Of a stretch of 64,000 nt of DNA, positions 24,039 through 32,243 are shown in pieces (within the stretch, counting starts at the first letter, position 1; the number at the start of each line of letters is the position of its first letter). The translations under genes were made by a program, and so were the position numbers. Under the pieces are notes generated by a model that searched no databases, was not told where the DNA came from, and saw nothing but the letters and a program-made list of their open reading frames with translations. The stretch covers positions 1 to 64,000 of the forward strand of contig NZ_BSNN01000004.1 of assembly GCF_030160015.1 (NCBI RefSeq), read 5' to 3'. Source of the stretch: Amylibacter marinus (GTDB taxonomy: Bacteria > Pseudomonadota > Alphaproteobacteria > Rhodobacterales > Rhodobacteraceae).

Positions 24039-24722
24039 CTAGAACCCTTCCGACGCTGGGCGCAAATCTAGTTCATGCGTCCAAGTTGATGTAGGCTGAT
24101 GAGAAAGTTGCCAGTATGTTTCGGCGATATGGTCTGGGTTCATCATCTTGATCGGGTCCAAGCCGTGTAAATCGCGCGAATTTTGTGTATCGATGATGCC
24201 ATCGAGAATAGCGTGGCAAACGTGCACACCCATAGGCTGATATTCACGCGCAAGCGATTGTGTCAGACCCCGCAATGCAAATTTAGCGCTGGCAAAGGCT
24301 GAGAAACGAGCACCGCCGCGTAGGGAGGCTGTAGCCCCGGAAACAATGAAGGTTCCGCCACCGGCCTCGACCATGGGATGCATCGTGGATTTGGCAAGCA
24401 ATACGGCGGATTGCACCATTGATGCCCAGGTTTGGCGATAATCCATGAGCGATGTATCTTTGAATGGGGCGATCACGAGTTCCGAGGTATTATGGATGAC
24501 AACTCTTGGCGGGCCATGCTCGGCAATAATCTGGGTAATCACCGATTTAACAGCGCCTTCATCGGTTAAATCCAGTGTGTGAAAGTGCCCCACAGGTTTG
24601 TTGGGGCGTGTTCGCCCCAACCCCACCGGATTAAACCCGCCGCGTTCAAACCGTGCCAGCAACGATTGCCCGAGACCAGCCCCAGCGCCCGCGACAAGGA
24701 TCATTGGGTTTTGCTTATCCAT
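24039..24722 (-). CDS. short-chain dehydrogenase/reductase (SDR)
   Basis: The start ATG 24722 ([12 protein letters not shown]) overlaps the stop of the cupin gene as TAATG and gives 227 residues; upstream in-frame sequence belongs to that gene. The cofactor site is GAGAGLGQSLLARF. The usual NNAG is replaced by IHNTSELV, and the SYK triad is unusual: Ser is in FIVSGATASLRGG, but the expected YxxxK position reads FSAFASAKFAL. Phe for Tyr at the catalytic place makes a normal SDR reductase mechanism doubtful. The C-terminus is short, as in classical SDRs. The reaction is unknown. Confidence 0.8.
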   Translation of the reverse strand: MDKQNPMILVAGAGAGLGQSLLARFERGGFNPVGLGRTRPNKPVGHFHTLDLTDEGAVKSVITQIIAEHGPPRVVIHNTSELVIAPFKDTSLMDYRQTWASMVQSAVLLAKSTMHPMVEAGGGTFIVSGATASLRGGARFSAFASAKFALRGLTQSLAREYQPMGVHVCHAILDGIIDTQNSRDLHGLDPIKMMNPDHIAETYWQLSHQPTSTWTHELDLRPASEGF

Positions 24723-25390
24723 TAAACCACCGGTGGTTTCGCAAATGGCAGATGGCCAGTTTTCATCCAAATCTTTGCACCCTCTGGGCCCGCAGTAGCG
24801 GATAGGGTCGCCCCTTCGGGCAAACGAAGCCATGCGCCCCTATTAAGGGTTTCGCCACCCTCTGAAACCGCGCCAGAGATAACCAGCATTTCAATGCCGC
24901 CTGCATCACTGTTTTCAAGTTTTGCACCGGCCTCCAGATGGCTAAAGGTTACGGTTTCGCGTGCGTCGCGATGTAATAGAGCGGTGGCTACACCGTTTAC
25001 CGGTGCGCACAACTCATCAGACATGGTTTTGTGGAACTGGATGCGATCCTCCATATCGAACTGCCAAAGTTTTACGAAAATCGTGCACCCTTGTTCAGAG
25101 CTTGGAGTATGAGCCGTTGTTGGGGGATTGCGAACATAGCTGCCTTCGGGAAAATCGCCATGTTCGTCCTGAAATACACCGTCTAGCACGATAAATTCTT
25201 CGCCACCTGTATGGGTATGTTCCGAGAATTTACTGCCTGGTGCATAGCGTACGATCGTAGTCGCGCGTGCAACCTCCCCCCCGATCCTATCCAGCATACG
25301 CCGATCCACACCTGGCATCGGCGACGCGGCCCATTCGAGGTGTTCCGAGTGAACCACCACGCGTTGCGAAAAGTCTGCGTTTAATTCCAT
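24722..25390 (-). CDS. double-cupin protein of ChrR-like type
   Basis: The 222-residue product contains two cupin repeats. The first has the metal-site pattern [23 protein letters not shown] with His-x-His and Glu, then [14 protein letters not shown]. The second is weaker ([22 protein letters not shown]) and lacks the histidines. This is the ChrR cupin domain found in anti-sigma factors for singlet-oxygen stress. The zinc-binding N-terminal anti-sigma part of ChrR is absent and no sigma factor gene is nearby. A small-molecule oxygenase, isomerase or metal sensor role is possible. It lies 34 bases after the GST gene in the same operon. Confidence 0.82.
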   Translation of the reverse strand: MELNADFSQRVVVHSEHLEWAASPMPGVDRRMLDRIGGEVARATTIVRYAPGSKFSEHTHTGGEEFIVLDGVFQDEHGDFPEGSYVRNPPTTAHTPSSEQGCTIFVKLWQFDMEDRIQFHKTMSDELCAPVNGVATALLHRDARETVTFSHLEAGAKLENSDAGGIEMLVISGAVSEGGETLNRGAWLRLPEGATLSATAGPEGAKIWMKTGHLPFAKPPVV

Positions 25391-25424
25391 TGTATCGTCC
25401 TTTCAAGTGAAGCAGATCGGAAAA

Positions 25425-26045
25425 TTAGCCAGAGATGCTTGGGCGGGCGGCAACCTTGGCGCGCCACGCTGTCAGGTTGGAGAGTTGTTCGGGCACTTCG
25501 ACCTTGGCAAAATCTGCAAAAGCAAGACCAGCAAAGGCTGTGATATCCGCCACGGAGAACGCATCCCCTGCAAGGTATTCTTGGTTGGCCAAGACAGTAT
25601 CAAGGTAGGCCATTGTCTGCGCGGCAACATCTTTCTGTTTATTGCCCCATTCTGCACATTGATCAATCTCTAGTTTTGGGCCTAGGCCTTCTGTCGCATG
25701 ATGGAAATAGGCACCAACCGCGTTAAGAAGCCCATTTTCTGCGCGCAGGTTCATCATCGCGATTTGCGCGCGCTGCTTTGGTGATGTGCCAGTAAGTGAC
25801 GGCCCCTCGAAATGGCCATCAATAAATTCTGTGATTGCGTTGCACTGTGAAATATGGGTGCCATCCGCCAATTCTAGGCACGGCACAGTCGCATCGGGGT
25901 TCATCGATTTAAATGCATCCTCGCGGTGCTCTCCGCCCATAACATCAACGGGCACGAAAGACACCTCGTCTGTTGCGCCTTTCTCTGCAAGGGCAATGCG
26001 GATGCGTGCTGGATTTGGAAATCCCTCTGTGTCGTAAATTTTCAT
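25425..26045 (-). CDS. glutathione S-transferase family protein
   Basis: The 206-residue product has the thioredoxin-like GST N-domain (MKIYDTEGFPNPARIRIALAEKG). The GSH-site segment is DATVPCLELADGTHISQCNAI, with the cis-Pro in VPCLEL and Ser-Gln for the gamma-Glu contact. The helical C-domain contains FSVADITAFAGLAFADF, the N-capping Ser/Thr-Asp motif of GSTs. No Tyr/Ser/Cys nucleophile is obvious at the start; the SNAIL-like Ser/Asn is replaced by Asn-Pro. It is the first gene of the five-gene operon, next to the palindromic operator. Detoxification by glutathione conjugation or thiol-dependent isomerisation is likely. Confidence 0.88.
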   Translation of the reverse strand: MKIYDTEGFPNPARIRIALAEKGATDEVSFVPVDVMGGEHREDAFKSMNPDATVPCLELADGTHISQCNAITEFIDGHFEGPSLTGTSPKQRAQIAMMNLRAENGLLNAVGAYFHHATEGLGPKLEIDQCAEWGNKQKDVAAQTMAYLDTVLANQEYLAGDAFSVADITAFAGLAFADFAKVEVPEQLSNLTAWRAKVAARPSISG

Positions 26046-26060
26046 GCTTTCTCTCCATAA

Positions 26061-26089
26061 GTTGAAATATCAACCTACTAGTTGGTAGG
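26061..26089. promoter_or_regulatory. palindromic operator upstream of the GST operon
   Basis: Two overlapping dyads lie 16-44 bases upstream of the GST start: GTTGAAATATCAAC (26061-26074) and CCTACTAGTTGGTAGG (26074-26089, with CCTAC/GTAGG arms). The second resembles TetR-type operators and is the best candidate site for the TetR protein encoded at the end of this operon. The assignment is inferred from position and symmetry. Confidence 0.65.
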
Positions 26090-26269
26090 CAAATTCATCA
26101 AGCCAAATCTGACGCTCTGCGTTCACATGGTTGTGAACCGGTTCCCATTCTCATCCCAGTAGGCATTGTCAGGTTTCGCTTTGTAGAAGTGAGCGATCGG
26201 GGTGGGACAAATGGCCGGCGGCTATTTGGCAAGCATCACGCTCTGGTGCCGCTCTTTCTATTGAGACGA

Positions 26270-26690
26270 CTATTCGCAACTGTAACTGATCAGAGAATGT
26301 TTCAGCGCTAATGCCATGCACCAGCAGTGTTTGGGTATCAGGGTGGCTTTCCGTTTCATCAATAGCATTTTTCCCCGCTCTACACAGGCCGGGACGACAA
26401 TAGTGGCGATGCGCAAGTTGCCACTTATGCGCCCTGCTTGTTTATACTGGTGCTGGCGCAATTAGATCGTGGCCTCAATAACCTGTTCGGTCTTGGCCAC
26501 CATACCAGCCCCAACCGTGATATATTGCAGACGATAGGGCTGCGTGGAGAGATCACCATCGGGTTCGATGCATAGGCGTTTCAATTGATGGCTAACGGCA
26601 GGTTGGGCTAGGATTTTGGTATCCGCCGCTGCGGATAGACTGCCTTTATTAACCACAGTTATAAAAGCGAGCCATGCCTCTACATTGGAA
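26270..26690 (-). pseudogene. LysR family regulator remnant
   Basis: One minus-strand frame reads VEAWLAFITVVNKGSLSAAA, then LAQPAVSHQLKRL, the LysR helix-turn-helix (normally residues 1-35). It hits an in-frame TAA at 26462-26464, then continues in the same frame with GRISGNLRIATIVVPACVERG, which corresponds to the start of the LysR effector domain. About 140 of the usual 300 residues remain, and the second half is missing or unrecognisable. The HTH also shows unlikely changes (CIEPDGDLSTQ where EEELG.. is expected). I infer a decayed gene, perhaps once the regulator of the adjacent GMC oxidoreductase or GST operon. Confidence 0.72.
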
Positions 26691-26846
26691 ATACACTAGT
26701 ATTCAGAAACTTACATTTGCCATTAGCTTTGTCGCCTCATTTTTCATAACCTCGCCAAAAGCGCGCTCTGGGAGACATTTGTTGTTCGCCTTTGTTCATC
26801 TCAAATGCCCCTGCCGCTAGTGCGTCGTACAATGAATGGAGCAAGC

Positions 26847-28538
26847 ATGAGCAAAGTGACAAACCAGATGGATCAATTCGATTACATTGTGATTGGCGCA
26901 GGGTCTGCGGGGTGCCTATTGGCAAATCGGCTAAGCGCCGACCCCAGCAACCATGTCTTATTGCTTGAGGCAGGGAAACCTGACACTTATGCTTGGATTC
27001 ATGTGCCGGTTGGCTATCTCTATTGCATCGGAAATCCCCGTACCGATTGGATGTATAACACCCAGCCCGACGCTGGCCTGAATGGACGTAGCTTGCGCTA
27101 TCCTCGTGGGAAAACGTTGGGGGGGTGTTCGTCGATCAACGGGATGATTTATATGCGTGGCCAAGCACGTGATTACAACAATTGGGCCAAGTTGACAGGA
27201 GAAGAGGACTGGAGTTGGCATCAGTCTATCAAGGATTTCAAGGCCCATGAAAACCACTATCGCCTGGATAATGGTGCCGATCCCAAAACCGGAGATAACA
27301 GCATATTTTCCGACCATCACGGCCATGGTGGTGAATGGCGCGTAGAAAAACAGCGCCTACGCTGGGATGTTTTGGACAGCTTTTCCGATGCCGCAAACCA
27401 AATTGGCATCGAAAAAACCGACGACTTTAACTGCGGCGACAACGCAGGTGTGGGATATTTTGACGTCAACCAACGCTCTGGTTGGCGTTGGAATACATCC
27501 AAGGCATTTCTACGCCCAGCCAAGGGCCGGAAAAACCTAACAATCTGGACAGAGGCGATGGTCGAGCGGCTGGATATTACAGCAGATGCCCAGGGTCGTG
27601 CACAGTGCGTTGGGGCCGTTGTGAACCACCAAGGCACATCCAAAACCCTGCGCACGACCAAGGAAACCATCCTATCCGCAGGGGCGATTAACTCGCCACA
27701 GATTTTGCAACTGTCTGGTGTTGGCCCGCGTGAACTCTTGTCTGGCTTGGGGATCGAAACCATCGTCGACAGCCCCTATGTGGGCCAGAACCTGCAAGAT
27801 CATTTGCAAATCCGCGCGGTGTACAAGGTAAAGGGCACGCGCACGATGAACACGCTGGTCAACTCAATGCTGGGAAAAGTGAAGATCGGGCTGGAATACA
27901 TGTTAAAACGTTCTGGGCCGATGTCGATGGCGCCCAGCCAACTGGGGGCATTTACACGCTCTGATCCTTCACAGCCATATGCAAATCTTGAATATCACGT
28001 ACAACCCCTTAGCCTAGAGGCCTTTGGCGAAGACTTACACAATTTCCCTGCCATAACCGTATCGGTATGTAATTTGAATCCCAGCAGTCGCGGGTCGGTT
28101 CAGATCGCATCCAGTGATTACCGCGATGCGCCCAAAATTTCGCCCAATTATTTGGATACCGAAGAAGACCGCAAAATCGCCGCGGACAGCCTGCGCCAAG
28201 TGCGAAAAATCATGTCGCAATCGTCTATGGCCCGCTATGAACCAGAAGAGTTCAAACCCGGACTAGAATATCAAACTGATGAAGAGCTTGCCAAACTAGC
28301 AGGGGATATTGCCAATACGATTTTCCATCCGGTCGGAACCGTGAAAATGGGACGCACCGATGATCCCACCGCAGTTTTAGATCCCCATTTACGTGTCAAA
28401 GGTGTTGGGCAGTTACGGGTTGTTGATGCATCTGTTATGCCCGAGATCACCTCGGGCAACACCAACTCTCCCACCATTATGATCGCAGAAAAAGCTGCGC
28501 GCTGGATTTTAGCGGGCGAGGACCATGGCGCAGGGTAA
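26847..28538 (+). CDS. GMC family FAD-dependent oxidoreductase (choline dehydrogenase-like)
   Basis: The start ATG 26847 (MSKVTNQMDQFDYIV) has GGAG eight bases upstream and gives 563 residues. The FAD Rossmann motif is DYIVIGAGSAGCLLANRLS, followed by LLLEAGKPD and the GMC signature GKTLGGCSSINGMIYMRGQA. The second signature is GAINSPQILQLSGVGP. The C-terminal HPVGTVKMG with TSGNTNSPTIMIAEKAA holds the catalytic His and the His/Asn partner region. Such enzymes oxidise alcohols in the cytoplasm or at the membrane. Without a betaine-aldehyde gene alongside, choline is only one option. A class III aminotransferase remnant follows. Confidence 0.9.
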   Translation: MSKVTNQMDQFDYIVIGAGSAGCLLANRLSADPSNHVLLLEAGKPDTYAWIHVPVGYLYCIGNPRTDWMYNTQPDAGLNGRSLRYPRGKTLGGCSSINGMIYMRGQARDYNNWAKLTGEEDWSWHQSIKDFKAHENHYRLDNGADPKTGDNSIFSDHHGHGGEWRVEKQRLRWDVLDSFSDAANQIGIEKTDDFNCGDNAGVGYFDVNQRSGWRWNTSKAFLRPAKGRKNLTIWTEAMVERLDITADAQGRAQCVGAVVNHQGTSKTLRTTKETILSAGAINSPQILQLSGVGPRELLSGLGIETIVDSPYVGQNLQDHLQIRAVYKVKGTRTMNTLVNSMLGKVKIGLEYMLKRSGPMSMAPSQLGAFTRSDPSQPYANLEYHVQPLSLEAFGEDLHNFPAITVSVCNLNPSSRGSVQIASSDYRDAPKISPNYLDTEEDRKIAADSLRQVRKIMSQSSMARYEPEEFKPGLEYQTDEELAKLAGDIANTIFHPVGTVKMGRTDDPTAVLDPHLRVKGVGQLRVVDASVMPEITSGNTNSPTIMIAEKAARWILAGEDHGAG

Positions 28539-28581
28539 CAGGGCGAACACAACAAATGAAATATCCCACGCCGGCAACAAA

Positions 28582-28867
28582 CTGATCATGACGATCCCAT
28601 TGCTACCACAGGCGCGGACCATTGGCGATGTGCGGGGCGACAAGGCATTGATGGCGGCAATTGCGTTGATCTGCGAGCGTGCAATTCAGAAATAGCTTGA
28701 CGGAAATATTACTGTGACTATTCAGGAAACGGCCTATACGGCGGATGCGATGGCAGGTGTATCTGTCCCAAATCTAATCATGTCTTCGCCACTGATTGTG
28801 GGTAGCGCGGATATCGAGAGAATTCTATCGGCATTAGAGGCTAGCCTGATCGCGACAGGAGGATCCC
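28582..28867 (+). pseudogene. class III aminotransferase C-terminal remnant
   Basis: In one frame the sequence reads LLPQARTIGDVRGDKALMAA and ICERAIQK, stops at TAG 28693-28695, then continues in frame to VPNLIMSSPLIVGSADIERILSALEASL before the MBL gene. These match the end of PLP class III aminotransferases (GDVRGxGLM..., then the SPPLIIT-x-EID-x-LxxxLxxAL tail). The N-terminal two thirds, including the catalytic Lys, are absent and an internal stop is present, so this is a dead fragment. Its end contains the AGGAGG ribosome site of the next gene. It hints that the GMC enzyme once worked beside an amine-producing aminotransferase. Confidence 0.68.
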
Positions 28868-29725
28868 ATGGAGAATAATTTCGTAGCGCTAACCGGCACC
28901 AAAGGTGGTCCCGCCATTCGCCCGGGATCTAGCATGCCCACCTCTAACCTGTTGTGCCTTGATGGCCAACAGATTGTAGTGGATTGCGGTTTAGGCGTGA
29001 CCCGCGGCTTGGTCGACCAAGGTATGCAGCTAAGGGATCTGGATACGATTTTCATCACGCATTTGCATTCTGATCACTATCTAGAGCTAGGGGGATTACT
29101 GCACACAGCATGGACCGCCGGCCTAAAAACTCCAGTCCAAATCTGGGGGCCCGCGGGGCTGGAACAATATTGGCAGAACTTTGTGGCGTCCATGCAATTT
29201 GATATTGATACACGCATTGATGACGAAGGGCGCCCCGATTTGGGTGATCTGGTTACGTTTCATGTGCTAGGCACCGATCGCATTGTTCTAAAGGGCGGCA
29301 TCAGTGTATCCACCCTGCGCAATGCACATCCACCATTGCTAGATAGCTTTGCACTGGCATTTCGATCCACGCAAAAAACAGTGGTGTTTTCTGGGGACAC
29401 TGCCCCGATCGCCGAGATGGTCGATTTTGCCAAGGGCGCCGACATTTTGATTCACGAGGCGATGTTAAAGGCCGCGCTTCCTGCGCTGATGGCGCGCGTT
29501 GGGAATGGCAGTGAAAAATTAATGGCGCACTTGTTACGCTCACATACCTGTGCCCATGATGCCGCCAAAATCGCAGAATCCGCTGGCGTCAAGCAATTGG
29601 CGCTGTCGCATCTTGTCCCTTCGGATGATCCAGATTACACCAAGAAAGATTGGGAAAATGCCGTAAAGGATCATTGGGATGGGCCGCTGCATATAGGATT
29701 TGACGGTATCAGAATATTTTTTTGA
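28868..29725 (+). CDS. MBL-fold metallohydrolase (RNase Z/arylsulfatase-like)
   Basis: The 285-residue product has the metallo-beta-lactamase zinc motif THLHSDH (His65, His67, Asp69, His70), then RNAHPPLLDSFAL (His), VFSGDTAP (Asp) and LALSHLVPS (terminal His). The opening ALTGTKGGPAIRPGSSMPTSNLLCLDG resembles the RNase Z-like subgroup used by bacteria for phosphodiester, sulfate or lactone hydrolysis. There is no signal peptide, so it is cytoplasmic. A strong AGGAGG precedes ATG 28868. It stands alone between an aminotransferase remnant and the cobalamin riboswitch. The substrate is unknown. Confidence 0.88.
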   Translation: MENNFVALTGTKGGPAIRPGSSMPTSNLLCLDGQQIVVDCGLGVTRGLVDQGMQLRDLDTIFITHLHSDHYLELGGLLHTAWTAGLKTPVQIWGPAGLEQYWQNFVASMQFDIDTRIDDEGRPDLGDLVTFHVLGTDRIVLKGGISVSTLRNAHPPLLDSFALAFRSTQKTVVFSGDTAPIAEMVDFAKGADILIHEAMLKAALPALMARVGNGSEKLMAHLLRSHTCAHDAAKIAESAGVKQLALSHLVPSDDPDYTKKDWENAVKDHWDGPLHIGFDGIRIFF

Positions 29726-29835
29726 TCCATCGTTTAGCCTGAAATCAAAGCCAGTAACGGTGTCTTGGACGCCTAATATATGGCCAAGGTATTTCTGGTC
29801 TTGACGCAGCCTAGATAAACTTTCACATATTCCGC

Positions 29836-30026
29836 AGATGGTTTCCAGCCGTCGAACATACGGCTGGAATGAAAAGGGAATACGGTGAGGAAGAGCGAAA
29901 ACGCGCCTAATCCGTAACTGCCCCCGCAACTGTAAGCGGTGAGTGCTCCCGAGTGATACCACTGAGCCAAATTGGCTTGGGAAGGTTCGGGAAAACGCTG
30001 ATCCGTAAGTCAGGAGACCTGCCATC
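29836..30026 (+). ncRNA. cobalamin (adenosylcobalamin) riboswitch
   Basis: The untranslated stretch carries the ordered conserved elements of the cobalamin riboswitch: GGTTTCCAGCCG near 29840, GAAAAGGGAA at 29871-29880, CGTAACTGCCCCCGCAACTG near 29920-29938 (B12 box region), AGCGGTGAGTGCTCCCGAG, CACTGAGCC, TTGGGAAGG, then ATCCGTAAGTCAGGAGACCTGCC at the end, quoted here as GTAAGTCAGGAGACCTG. The family senses B12 and shuts off uptake or synthesis genes. It lies directly upstream of the DUF1636 gene and an ABC importer of B12 type, so the regulatory logic fits. It is followed by about 45 bases that may form the expression platform. Confidence 0.96.
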
Positions 30027-30071
30027 TGAGATGTAATCAACTAGGGCGGGGCGTCCTGGAAAGAGGCTTTG

Positions 30072-30170
30072 ATGGCACGTCATATTGCGTGTTTACATGA
30101 TCTGCACCTTCTGTACGCACCGACCGTCATGCGGAGCAGGCTATGCCAAATTTCCCCGATCATGAATTGA
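30072..30170 (+). CDS. possible 32-residue leader peptide, His/Cys-rich
   Basis: ATG 30072 opens a 32-codon frame directly after the riboswitch, with AAAGAGG five bases upstream, better than the site of the next gene. The product starts MARHIACLHDLHLLYAP and has four His or Cys ligand-type residues in its first 12. It overlaps the DUF1636 start in another frame. It might be a leader peptide that couples ribosome movement to riboswitch read-out, or a chance frame. Nothing similar is known to me. Confidence 0.25.
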   Translation: MARHIACLHDLHLLYAPTVMRSRLCQISPIMN

Positions 30171-30496
30171 TGATCTGCACGACCTGTCGCGGTGTGCAAT
30201 CTGCCTGTGAACTACGGGATAAATTGGTGCGCCACCTGCCCAGCGCCTTCGCAATTCAAATGGTTGAGTGCATGGCAGGATGCGGGTTCCCCACGACCGT
30301 TGGCTTTCAGGCGGCGGGCAAGGCGGGCTATTTGTTTGGCGCAATAGAAACGGACACCGAAATCGCAGCCCTTGCAGAATTTGCACGGCAATATCATCAA
30401 AGCGACGATGGCTGGACGAAGGCCGGGGAAAGACCCCGCCCGCTATTCAAAAAGACCTTGGCGCGTTTGCCTGCACTGCACAAGGAACACAGATGA
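30143..30496 (+). CDS. DUF1636 metal/Fe-S-binding-like protein
   Basis: The 117-residue protein belongs to the DUF1636 family, small cysteine-containing proteins with a thioredoxin-like ferredoxin pattern. Visible cysteines are Cys12-x2-Cys15, Cys22, then Cys43-x3-Cys47 in VECMAGCGFP. The family often lies near cobalamin genes, and here it is the first gene behind a cobalamin riboswitch and overlaps the ABC ATPase gene. A role in metal or electron handling during B12 uptake or cobalt insertion is inferred, not demonstrated. The start ATG 30143 follows GGAGCAGG at about 3-7 bases. Confidence 0.85.
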   Translation: MPNFPDHELMICTTCRGVQSACELRDKLVRHLPSAFAIQMVECMAGCGFPTTVGFQAAGKAGYLFGAIETDTEIAALAEFARQYHQSDDGWTKAGERPRPLFKKTLARLPALHKEHR

Positions 30497-31296
30497 TGGG
30501 CGATACATCTCTGCTGATCGCCCAAGGTCTGGGCCATACTGCCCCCAACGGCAGCCCCTTGATACAGGACGTATCCTTTGAACTAGAACCGGGTGCGGTG
30601 TTGGCTATAGCTGGGCCTAATGGCGCGGGTAAAACCACATTACTAAACCTGCTTTGCGGTGTAGAACCCGTGAAGCGGGGGGATATTTTATTGGCGGGGC
30701 GCAGCCTAAGTTCATATTCGTCCATGCAACGCGCCCGACAAATTGCAACCGTCAGCCAGCATGAATCGCCCGATGGGCGTTTATTGTTGCGGGATTATGT
30801 CGCCTTGGGTCAAATTCCAATTCTGGCGGATCAATCCCACCAAGATCATCAGCGCGATCTGGATCGGGTGCTGGCGTTAACGGGGCTATTACCCTTGGCA
30901 AATAACTCGATGGCGCGCCTTTCGGGCGGCGAACGACAGCGCGCGCATATTGCCCGCGCCCTGACACAGAAACCCAGCCTGCTGTTTCTGGACGAGCCAA
31001 CCAATCACCTAGATCCTGATGCAAAGGGGCGCGTTCTATCCTTGGTTGCGGATCTAGGCATTACGTCTGTGATGGTTTTGCATGATCTGGTGATGATCCC
31101 CACATTTGCCACTCATATCGCATTGTTGAAGGCATCACGTCTGATGGCCTTTGGGCCAGTTGATCAGGTTCTAACCCCGCAAAACGTGCGGGATGTTTTT
31201 GGCGTAGATTACCTGTGCCTATCGCATAAGAACCGGATCATTCCCGCACTCGACATTCGAAAATCCAACATTTCAACTCAAAAGGAAATTCTATGA
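30493..31296 (+). CDS. ABC transporter ATP-binding protein (BtuD/FecE-type)
   Basis: The start is ATG 30493 with AAGGA six bases before it (ATG 30496 is a near equal); 267 residues, usual for FecE/BtuD-type subunits. The nucleotide-binding motifs are complete: Walker A AIAGPNGAGKTTLLNLL, Q-loop ATVSQHES, signature RLSGGERQRAHIARAL, Walker B LLFLDEPTNHLDP and the switch His in MVLHDLVM. It powers the BtuC/FecC-type permease encoded two genes later. Under cobalamin control, import of B12 or another corrinoid is likeliest; siderophore import is less likely. Its end overlaps the binding-protein start by 4 bases. Confidence 0.92.
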   Translation: MMGDTSLLIAQGLGHTAPNGSPLIQDVSFELEPGAVLAIAGPNGAGKTTLLNLLCGVEPVKRGDILLAGRSLSSYSSMQRARQIATVSQHESPDGRLLLRDYVALGQIPILADQSHQDHQRDLDRVLALTGLLPLANNSMARLSGGERQRAHIARALTQKPSLLFLDEPTNHLDPDAKGRVLSLVADLGITSVMVLHDLVMIPTFATHIALLKASRLMAFGPVDQVLTPQNVRDVFGVDYLCLSHKNRIIPALDIRKSNISTQKEIL

Positions 31297-32243
31297 AACA
31301 AACCCTATTATGTGCTGTCTTTGCAGCCACTCTATCCTCAGGCGCACTGGCCGATGAAGTGGTTGTTGATAACTGCGGCACGCCTCTAGACTTTGATCGC
31401 ACGCCAGAGAAAATTGTGGTGCACGATATGAACATGACCGATATGGCCTTTGCATTGGGCCTACAGGATCGCATTGTTGGCCTTACTGGTATCACGGGGT
31501 GGTATAAAACCAGCCCCGATTTTGATGCGCTGCGCGGGGACATTCCAGAGCTGGCGGCGAAATATCCGACCGTTGAAAACCTGGTGGCGGCCGAGGCCGA
31601 TATGTTCTTCGCCGGTTGGTATTATGGCATGAAACCGGGCGGGGATGTTACCCCAGATACCCTGGCCCCCTTTGGCATCAAGACGATGATCCTAACCGAA
31701 AGCTGCGTGCATTTGGATAAGAACCGCCCAGAGGCCAGCATGGATCTGCTGTTCAATGATATTCTACGCCTTGGCAAAGTGATGCAGGTAGAAGGCAAGG
31801 CAGAGGCGCTGGTCGCCACATGGAAACAAGAACTGGCCGCCATCGAGGCCACCACCGCCAATCTTGAAAAACCGCGGGTTTTTTTATTGGATGGGCCTGC
31901 TGATGCGCCCTTTACGGCGGGGAAATTCGCAATACCCGATGCGATGATTGCCGCCGCGGGTGGTATCAATGTAACCCATGATATGGAAACCAGCTGGGGG
32001 CGTAGCTCATGGGAGGCTGTGGCCGCCGCCAACCCCGAGTTTCTGGTACTACTGGACTATCAGACAGGGAATGGTGCCGCAGATACCTTCAAGTTCCTGC
32101 AAAATCATCCTGTGATGTCCCAAATTGATGCGGTGAAAAATGCCCGCTGGATTGGCTTGCGTTACGAAGAGCTGACACCTGGGCCCGCAAATATCAAGGC
32201 CATTTCAAAAATGGCGCAGGCTATGCACGATAAGCAAAGCTAA
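31293..32243 (+). CDS. periplasmic ABC substrate-binding protein (BtuF/FepB-type)
   Basis: The 316-residue product has a cleavable signal peptide (MKQTLLCAVFAATLSSGALA, cut before DEVVVDN) and the class III binding-protein fold. It begins with TPEKIVVHDMNMTDMAFALG and PTVENLVAAEADMFFAGWYY, and ends with WEAVAAANPEFLVLLDY. This class binds corrinoids or ferric siderophores in the periplasm. Riboswitch control points to corrinoid. Unusual Trp/Tyr-rich stretches (GWYKTSPDF, AGWYYGMKPGG) could form the ligand cleft. It overlaps the ATPase gene and abuts the permease gene without a gap. Confidence 0.9.
   Translation: MKQTLLCAVFAATLSSGALADEVVVDNCGTPLDFDRTPEKIVVHDMNMTDMAFALGLQDRIVGLTGITGWYKTSPDFDALRGDIPELAAKYPTVENLVAAEADMFFAGWYYGMKPGGDVTPDTLAPFGIKTMILTESCVHLDKNRPEASMDLLFNDILRLGKVMQVEGKAEALVATWKQELAAIEATTANLEKPRVFLLDGPADAPFTAGKFAIPDAMIAAAGGINVTHDMETSWGRSSWEAVAAANPEFLVLLDYQTGNGAADTFKFLQNHPVMSQIDAVKNARWIGLRYEELTPGPANIKAISKMAQAMHDKQS

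Noticed and set aside
24722-25390. ChrR anti-sigma factor
   Set aside because: The cupin resembles the ChrR C-terminal domain, but the zinc-binding anti-sigma N-terminus and any partner sigma factor are absent.
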